Of a DNA stretch of 64,000 bases, positions 58,331 through 64,000 are shown one piece after another. Every line of letters begins with the position of its first letter. Within the stretch, counting starts at the first letter, position 1. The DNA is from Clostridia bacterium (GTDB taxonomy: Bacteria > Bacillota > Clostridia > Oscillospirales > CAG-272). Below the pieces are notes generated by a model. It made no database searches and was not told the origin of the DNA. It saw only the letters and a list, made by a program, of their open reading frames with translations. The stretch covers positions 333,889-397,888 of the forward strand of contig JAFVXI010000013.1 of the NCBI GenBank assembly GCA_017501245.1, read 5' to 3'. The position numbers and the translations under genes are program-made.

Positions 58331-61060
58331 TTATTCCGTCCTCAGTGCGACGACGGGGTCCTTCTTTGCTGCGCTCGAAGCGGGGATAAGTCCCGAGATG
58401 AGCGTCAGAGCGACCGAAAGTGCGATAAGCAGCAGTGCGTTCGAGATCGGGAGTGCCGCGATATTCGCATAGCCGATCAGCGGCTCGAGGATGAGGTTTA
58501 CGATTATGGATATCAGGTAGGTAACGCCGACGCCCATAAGTCCCGCCGCCGAGCCGATGATAAAGGTCTCTGCGTTGAAGAGGTAGCTGACGTCCTTCTT
58601 TCTTCCTCCGAGCGAGCGGATAACGCCGATCTCCTTGATCCTCTCAACGACCGAAACGTAGGTGATGATGCCTATCATAACCGTCGAAACCACGAGCGAA
58701 ACCGACGTGAATGCGATCAAAGCGTAGGAAACGACGTCGATCATCGTGTTTATCATATTGACGACGAGCTCGATACTGTCGGTGTACTTAACGTTCTTTC
58801 TCGAGCCTCCCTCTAGCTCCTCCTCGCCGACGGGGATGGACAGCTTCTCGTCGTTCCACCTGTCGAGATAGTCGGTGACGAGGTCCTTGTCGTCAAAGGA
58901 GATGGGGTAGATGGTGACGCCGTTCGGCAGAGCGTTTCCGCCGAGGGTGCGCTGAAGGTCTGCCGCAGTGCCCGAGAGGGCAGAGCCCTTAGGCTCGTTT
59001 GCCACCTCGCCAACGATCTCGTCGTCCGAGATGGCGTCGTAGGGCAGATAGTCGTAGCTGTACGTAACGGACTTGAAGGCGGTGTCGCTCTCAAGATCCG
59101 GAGTGATGAAATCTCTTATGAACTCGGAGTCCTTATTTATCTCAAGCACGTAGTCGGTGAGCGCCTCGGTGTAGTAGATGCCCGAGGTCAGCGAGCCGTA
59201 GGAGATGGAGTCCTTGGGCGTGAGGATGCCGACGACCTTAAGCTCGAGCGCCTCATCGCCGACTGCGTCGAAGGAGGGCGTGTAGCTTCCCTCGACACGG
59301 GTGGTGGTCTCCTCGGGCTTGAAGGGGTTGGTGGTCGTAACCGTCTCGGCCTTCAGCACGCTGTCGGTCGGGTAGAGGTAGAGCGACTTTCCGAGCAGCT
59401 CGTCATAGGTGAAGTACTCACGGTAAAGAGCCTTGTTATAGCCGTTCTCGTCCTCTGCCGTCGCCTTGTCGATGATCTCAAGGAACTCAGACTGAGTGAA
59501 GTAGCCGAGCCTCGCAAGCAGAAGGTCGGACAGCTCATCCTCGGAGTTAAGCACGAGCATTATCTCACCCGCCTCATCGGCGATCTGGCTATTTCCGAGC
59601 AGATCGTACTGCGAGAGGAGATATTCGGGGTTGTTCGGCGCCTGCTCGAGGGTCGGAGCGAGGAAGTCGACGAGGCTTGCCATGTTCTTATAGTCGGTTC
59701 CCTTAAGCACCGACTTGTAGATGTCGGTCACGTAGCGCAGCGAGATGTGCTGCGGCTCGGAGGTCGTGGTAGCACGGAAGTCGGTAAAGACGTTCAGCAG
59801 CATTCCGATCCCGTAGTCGTACATCAGGGCGTTATAGTATTCCTTCGGCATATCCTCGATAAACTGAATATAGTTTTCGTTTATCTCGTTTGAAACCATC
59901 ATAGAGCCAAACGCCTCGTTAGTCTTTACGAGATATTCAACGAGCGAGGAGACGAATATACTATCCGCAGGCTTGTCGCCAGGCAGATGGTCGATCGTGT
60001 CGTTGACCAGACCGGTGAGCGCCGAGAGGTCAAGCGTGTTCTGGGTTATCTTAATGGGGTTACCCGAGAGCATATCGTCCTGCATAGAGGCAATATATCC
60101 CTTAATACCCGCAGAAAAGGCGAGGACCATCGCAATACCGATGATGCCTATCGAGCCGGCAAAGGCAACGAGTGCGGTCCTTCCCCTCTTCGAGAAGAGG
60201 TTTTTAGCAGAGAGGCGGAACGCTGTGAAGAAGGACATCTTTGCCCGCTCCTTCTTCTTGCGCTTCTTTTTCGAGCGCTTCTCGCCCTTTTCCTCAGCCT
60301 CGGCAAGCTCGGCAGCCTCTTTAGCCTCGGCCTCCGCCTCCTCGAGCCTGACGAGGACTCTCTCGGCCTCGACCTCCTCGTCGGACATCGGGTTGGTGTC
60401 CTCTATGATCTCACCGTCAAGCAGGCGCACTATCCTCGAGGAATACTGCTCGGCAAGCTCGGGGTTGTGCGTGACCATGATAACGAGCCTCTCGTTTGAG
60501 ATCTCCTTGATGAGGTCCATGATCTGCACGGAGGTCACGGTGTCAAGCGCACCCGTAGGCTCGTCTGCGAGCAGGATCTCGGGGTCGTTAACGAGCGCAC
60601 GCGCGATCGCAACTCGCTGGCACTGACCGCCCGAGAGCTGGTTTGGCTTCTTGTAGTACTGATCCGAGAGTCCGACTCTGTCGAGCGCCCTCTTCGCCCT
60701 CGCTATGCGCTCCTCACGCTCGATGCCGGCTATCGTCAGCGCAAGCTCAACGTTGCCAAGCACGGTCTGGTGAGGGATGAGGTTATAGCTCTGGAAGATA
60801 AAGCCGACCCTGTGATTTCTGTATACGTCCCAGTCCCTGTCACGGTAGAGCTTGGTGCTTCTCTCACCGATGACGAGGTCGCCGTCGGTGTAGTGATCGA
60901 GGCCGCCCACAATGTTGAGCAGCGTGGTCTTTCCGCAGCCCGAGGGGCCAAGCACCGAAACAAACTCACTGCGCCTGAAGGAGATGTTTATACCCTTTAA
61001 GGCGTGCACGACCTCAGACGAGGTGACGTAATCCTTTTTGATGTTTTTGAGCTGGAGCAT
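58331..61060 (-). CDS. MacB-like ABC transporter, ATPase fused to FtsX-type permease
   Basis: A 909-residue single-chain transporter. Residues 1-230 are the ATPase: Walker A GPSGCGKTT (38-46), signature LSGGQ (142-146), Walker B ILLADEP (162-168). A highly basic linker (EKGEKRSKKKRKKKERAK) leads to the first membrane helix near 310. A large extracytoplasmic domain of about 450 residues and three C-terminal helices with the FtsX/MacB pattern (ERIKEIGVIRSLGGRKKDVSYLF) follow. Such proteins export peptides or lipids or drive periplasmic machines. The ATG at 61058-61060 is used because the ATPase domain starts there. Gene partners such as MacA-type adaptors are absent. Confidence 0.92.
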   Translation of the reverse strand: MLQLKNIKKDYVTSSEVVHALKGINISFRRSEFVSVLGPSGCGKTTLLNIVGGLDHYTDGDLVIGERSTKLYRDRDWDVYRNHRVGFIFQSYNLIPHQTVLGNVELALTIAGIEREERIARAKRALDRVGLSDQYYKKPNQLSGGQCQRVAIARALVNDPEILLADEPTGALDTVTSVQIMDLIKEISNERLVIMVTHNPELAEQYSSRIVRLLDGEIIEDTNPMSDEEVEAERVLVRLEEAEAEAKEAAELAEAEEKGEKRSKKKRKKKERAKMSFFTAFRLSAKNLFSKRGRTALVAFAGSIGIIGIAMVLAFSAGIKGYIASMQDDMLSGNPIKITQNTLDLSALTGLVNDTIDHLPGDKPADSIFVSSLVEYLVKTNEAFGSMMVSNEINENYIQFIEDMPKEYYNALMYDYGIGMLLNVFTDFRATTTSEPQHISLRYVTDIYKSVLKGTDYKNMASLVDFLAPTLEQAPNNPEYLLSQYDLLGNSQIADEAGEIMLVLNSEDELSDLLLARLGYFTQSEFLEIIDKATAEDENGYNKALYREYFTYDELLGKSLYLYPTDSVLKAETVTTTNPFKPEETTTRVEGSYTPSFDAVGDEALELKVVGILTPKDSISYGSLTSGIYYTEALTDYVLEINKDSEFIRDFITPDLESDTAFKSVTYSYDYLPYDAISDDEIVGEVANEPKGSALSGTAADLQRTLGGNALPNGVTIYPISFDDKDLVTDYLDRWNDEKLSIPVGEEELEGGSRKNVKYTDSIELVVNMINTMIDVVSYALIAFTSVSLVVSTVMIGIITYVSVVERIKEIGVIRSLGGRKKDVSYLFNAETFIIGSAAGLMGVGVTYLISIIVNLILEPLIGYANIAALPISNALLLIALSVALTLISGLIPASSAAKKDPVVALRTE

Positions 61061-61197
61061 TATTCGTCCCACTTTCCCTGAATTTTTACGGTTTAATGAT
61101 ATCACAGAATTGTGAACATTATATATACATATTATATATTTTCTTGAAAAAATAACTAAAATAGGCGCCTAGTTTTCTCCCCGTATGCATTTTAGTC

Positions 61198-61226
61198 TTT
61201 ATTTTTTAATTTTCTTATGCTACAAT
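61198..61226 (+). promoter_or_regulatory. promoter of the oligoendopeptidase F gene
   Basis: TTTATT, 17-bp spacer, TACAAT preceded by TATGC (extended -10). Confidence 0.6.
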
Positions 61227-61280
61227 AGAGGAAAAGGATACGCCGCCGCTGCGTGCGGCTACAGGATAGAAAAGGAGCAA

Positions 61281-63083
61281 ATGATGAAATCAAGATCCGA
61301 GATAGATCAGAAATACAAATGGGACCTCTCGAGGATTTATCCCACCGAGGATGCATTCGGGGAGGATTATTCAGCCGTCGAGGCTATGATAGCCTCGCTC
61401 GCTTCTATGGAGGCGACGATGTGCGAGAGTGCACAGAGCCTCTACGCCACGATGGAGGCTGTGTCGGCGATAGAAAGGAAGCTCGACAAGCTCTGGACCT
61501 TTGCCGCCCTCGGCTTCTACGTTGACACCTCCGACGCCACCGCACAGGCGAGAAACGCAAGGGTCAGAAACCTCGCTATGTCCGCCTCCGAGGCGACCTG
61601 GTTCATCACCCCCTACCTCATCAAGCTCGACGAGGCGACCCTCGAGGGCTACTACGCCGCTTGCCCCTCGCTGAAGAGATATCGCAGGGTCATCGAAAAG
61701 AGCACGAGAAACAAGCCCCACACCCTCTCCGACGAATGCGAAAAGCTCTTCTCCGCAGTTGAGGACTGTCTGTACCTCCATTCCGACGTGAGAAACATCT
61801 TTGCAAACTCGGATATGCGCTTCGGCAGGACGCCGAACGAGGAGGGGAAAAGGGTAGAGCTCACCGACGCAAACTACGTCAGCCTGCTTATGTCCACCGA
61901 GCGCCGTGTGCGCAGGGGCGCCTTCAAGACCCTCTACAAGACCTACGACGCCTTCAAGAATACCTACGCCACGATGTACTACAACCACGTCAAGGAGAAC
62001 ACCACCCTTGCACGCATCAGAGGCTACAAGGATTCACGCACTGCGTCTACCTTCCGTGACGAGCTTACCCCCGCAATTTACGACAATCTCATCAAAAATG
62101 TAAAGGAAAGCTTACCTATTCTCTTTGAATACTACGATCTGAAGCGTGAGATGCTTGGGCTTCCCAGGCTTCATATGTACGACATCTACACGCCGCTCGT
62201 CTGTGAGGTGGAGAGAAAATACACCTACTCCGAGGCGGTCGACGAGGTCGTCGCCATCGGCGGCGTCTTTGGCGAGGAGTACGAGAGGGTCTTAAGGCAG
62301 GGGCTCACCGAGCGCGGCTGGGTCGACGTCTATCCCTCAAGGGGCAAGAGGACGGGCGCCTTCAGCGCAGGCTGTCCCGACACCGAGCCCTATATTATGC
62401 TGAACTTTATGGGTACGTTTGAGGACGTCTCCACGCTTGCGCACGAGGCGGGTCACTCCATGCATTCCTACTTCTCACGCACCTACAACGAGGCGCACGT
62501 CTCGCAGTATACGCTCTTCGTCGCAGAGGTCGCCTCTACGGTAAACGAGCTGATCTTCCTTCGTAAAAAGATCAGAGAATGCACGAAGAGGGAGGAGAAG
62601 CTCAGCCTCTTGAATCAGCTGATGGAGCTATACAAGGCGACGCTCTTCCGCCAGGCTATGCTCGCCGAGTTCGAGCGTTACGCTCACGCCGCCTGCGAGA
62701 GAGGTGAGCCCCTCACCGCCGAGGTCATCTCGGGCATCTACTATAAGCTCGTCAAGGAGTATTTCGGCCCCCGTGTCGTATGCGACGCCGAGATAGCCTA
62801 CGAGTGGATGCGCATCCCCCATTTCTACACCTGCTTCTACGTCTATAAGTATGCGACGTCCATCTCCGCCGCCTCGGCTATCGTCGAGCGCATCGAGCGT
62901 GAGGGAGATGCGTATATCGGAAAATATATCGATTTCCTCAAGTGCGGCGACAGGATGTCACCCACCGACAGCCTGCTCGTTGCGGGCATAGATATGACCT
63001 CGCCCGACGTTATCCGCCCTGCGGTGGAGGCGTTTGCCGAGGCTCTGAGAGAGTTCAAGACGACCTATGAGGAGGGCAAATGA
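61281..63083 (+). CDS. pepF: oligoendopeptidase F (M3 metallopeptidase)
   Basis: A 600-residue cytoplasmic zinc endopeptidase of family M3 that cleaves peptides of about 7-17 residues. The zinc motif HEAGH is at 388-392 (TLAHEAGHSMHSYF), with the third ligand in the following FVAEVASTVNE. N-terminal KYKWDLSRIYPTEDAF is typical. The ATG at 61281 has AAAAGGAG upstream; the longer frame from 61185 covers the promoter. The next gene starts inside its stop codon (ATGA-type overlap), so the MFS transporter is coupled to it. Confidence 0.95.
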   Translation: MMKSRSEIDQKYKWDLSRIYPTEDAFGEDYSAVEAMIASLASMEATMCESAQSLYATMEAVSAIERKLDKLWTFAALGFYVDTSDATAQARNARVRNLAMSASEATWFITPYLIKLDEATLEGYYAACPSLKRYRRVIEKSTRNKPHTLSDECEKLFSAVEDCLYLHSDVRNIFANSDMRFGRTPNEEGKRVELTDANYVSLLMSTERRVRRGAFKTLYKTYDAFKNTYATMYYNHVKENTTLARIRGYKDSRTASTFRDELTPAIYDNLIKNVKESLPILFEYYDLKREMLGLPRLHMYDIYTPLVCEVERKYTYSEAVDEVVAIGGVFGEEYERVLRQGLTERGWVDVYPSRGKRTGAFSAGCPDTEPYIMLNFMGTFEDVSTLAHEAGHSMHSYFSRTYNEAHVSQYTLFVAEVASTVNELIFLRKKIRECTKREEKLSLLNQLMELYKATLFRQAMLAEFERYAHAACERGEPLTAEVISGIYYKLVKEYFGPRVVCDAEIAYEWMRIPHFYTCFYVYKYATSISAASAIVERIEREGDAYIGKYIDFLKCGDRMSPTDSLLVAGIDMTSPDVIRPAVEAFAEALREFKTTYEEGK

Positions 63084-64000
63084 TGAATTCTGAAAACAAA
63101 GGCCTATCAAGGCGGAATTGGCTGATCCTCATCCTCTTCGGCCTCCTCGGGCAGATCGCCTGGAGTGTCGAGAATATGTATTTCAACGTTTTCGTTTTTG
63201 AAACCGTAGCGCCCGACCTCGACGCCATAACGCTTATGGTCCAGCTCAGCGGCATAACCGCCACCGTCGCAACGCTTATCGCAGGCGTTTTTTCGGATAA
63301 GATCGGCGACAGGCGCAGGATGATCTCCTTCGGATATATCATCTGGGGCGTCACCGTCGCTGCCTTCGGCTTCCTCTCCACCGACCTCACCGAGGCTCTG
63401 CTCGGCGTCGGCTATGCTGAGGCGGTCGGCATAACCCTCGCGGCTGTCGTCGTCGGCGACTGCATTATGACCCTCTTTGGCTCGACGGCAAACGACGCCG
63501 CCTTCAACGCCTGGGTCACCGACAACACCGAGCGCTCCTTCCGCGGCACTGTCGAGGGCGTGCTTTCCATCCTTCCGCTCATCTCGATGCTCATCGTTGC
63601 GGGCGGCTTCGGCATCATCAAGGATCTCGTCGGCTACACCTGGCTCTTCACCGGACTTGGCGTTATCATCGCCGCCTCGGGCGTCCTCGGCGTGTTTATC
63701 CTACGTGATGCTCCCACCCTTGAGCGCAGCGGCGGTATGCGAGACATATTCTACGGCTTCCGCCCCTCTGTGGTAAAGGGAAATATCCCCCTCTACCTCG
63801 CTCTCCTTATCGTCCTCGTCTTCTCCGTCGCGCTGCAGATATTTATGCCTTATATGATCATATATATGAGAGAATATCTCGGCTTCTCGACTATCGAGTA
63901 TTCGCTCGTGTTCGGCGTTGCTATCGCTGCGGGTGCGGCGCTTAACGTCTATCTCGGCAGGCTCTCGGACAGAAGGAACAAGGTCGTGCTTATGTATTTT
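63080..64000 (+). CDS. MFS transporter, 3' end cut by window edge
   Basis: Open frame of 307 codons to the right edge. The start ATG at 63080 overlaps the pepF stop, and a second ATG follows directly; GAGGAGGG lies just upstream. The protein begins MMNSENKGLSRRNWLILILF, then has repeated membrane helices and the MFS loop motif GVFSDKIGDRRRMIS between helices 2 and 3, with GRLSDRRNK in the second half. About eight helices are visible. The substrate is unknown. Coupling with an oligopeptidase could hint at peptide or amino acid transport, but that is inference. Confidence 0.88.
   Translation, partial: MMNSENKGLSRRNWLILILFGLLGQIAWSVENMYFNVFVFETVAPDLDAITLMVQLSGITATVATLIAGVFSDKIGDRRRMISFGYIIWGVTVAAFGFLSTDLTEALLGVGYAEAVGITLAAVVVGDCIMTLFGSTANDAAFNAWVTDNTERSFRGTVEGVLSILPLISMLIVAGGFGIIKDLVGYTWLFTGLGVIIAASGVLGVFILRDAPTLERSGGMRDIFYGFRPSVVKGNIPLYLALLIVLVFSVALQIFMPYMIIYMREYLGFSTIEYSLVFGVAIAAGAALNVYLGRLSDRRNKVVLMYF

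Overview
The window looks like a chromosome segment of an uncultured, probably gut-associated member of the Clostridia (Firmicutes/Bacillota). The support is Firmicutes-style gene order (a DUF1385/YqhQ gene directly before prmC), strong AGGAGG ribosome binding sites, textbook TTGACA-N17-TATAAT promoters, many lipoproteins of the MKK...LxSC type, GPH-family sugar symporters, a CotF-like spore coat protein and a decarboxylase sodium pump subunit. No rRNA, phage, transposase, integrase or CRISPR array was seen. Family or genus cannot be fixed from this sequence alone.

Layout. (1) 1-6923, minus strand: housekeeping block yqhQ-like, prmC, ddl, murI, rbfA, galU, rimI, tsaD, the last cut by the left edge. 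(2) 6924-9590: a gene-poor stretch with two copies of a complex hairpin-rich inverted-repeat element, a DUF308 membrane protein and an acidic hypothetical protein. (3) 9591-17329: two very large exported proteins in one operon, one with a sialate O-acetylesterase-type domain and one a lipoprotein with MBG-like repeats, BspA-type leucine-rich repeats and a NodB-like deacetylase domain. (4) 17583-20006: an 18-bp tandem repeat just upstream of an MFS transporter, then an orotate-phosphoribosyltransferase-like gene. (5) 20228-24973: a TetR-type regulator divergent from a GPH symporter and a GH2 glycosidase. (6) 25232-32352: an OB-fold-like lipoprotein, a CUT1-type sugar ABC transporter without its ATPase, an N-acetylneuraminate lyase-like gene, and a divergent AraC regulator with a TIM-barrel isomerase. 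(7) 32522-39279, minus strand: operon of GH13 alpha-glucosidase, GH36 alpha-galactosidase, GPH symporter and GH1 beta-glucosidase. (8) 39721-41930: a YgjV-like membrane protein, tRNA-Gln(CTG) with a duplicated 106-bp structured element behind it, and an LCM-type methyltransferase. (9) 41980-51019: a small SGNH esterase, a LysR regulator divergent from a D-malate/tartrate dehydrogenase, an MBL-fold hydrolase, glutaminase, a DUF1508 protein, and pyruvate kinase followed by decarboxylase sodium pump beta and a 45-residue gamma-like subunit. (10) 51247-64000: a flavin reductase-rubredoxin fusion, an SDR, lipoproteins (one with an RsgI-like extracellular domain), a PHP phosphoesterase and cyclase pair, a small membrane protein, CotF, a MacB-like ABC exporter, oligoendopeptidase F and an MFS transporter cut by the right edge.

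Together the accessory genes describe a fermenter of plant and possibly host glycans. Regions 5 and 7 are local uptake-and-hydrolysis loci (symporter plus glycosidases) for galactosides and raffinose-like oligosaccharides. Region 6, with the esterases at 9591 and 41980, is consistent with use of acetylated sialic acids, but nanE and nanK are not in the window, so this stays an inference. The least explained DNA is the set of hairpin-spaced octamer arrays at 7.2-7.7 kb and 25.1 kb and the tRNA-linked duplicated element at 40.4-40.7 kb.
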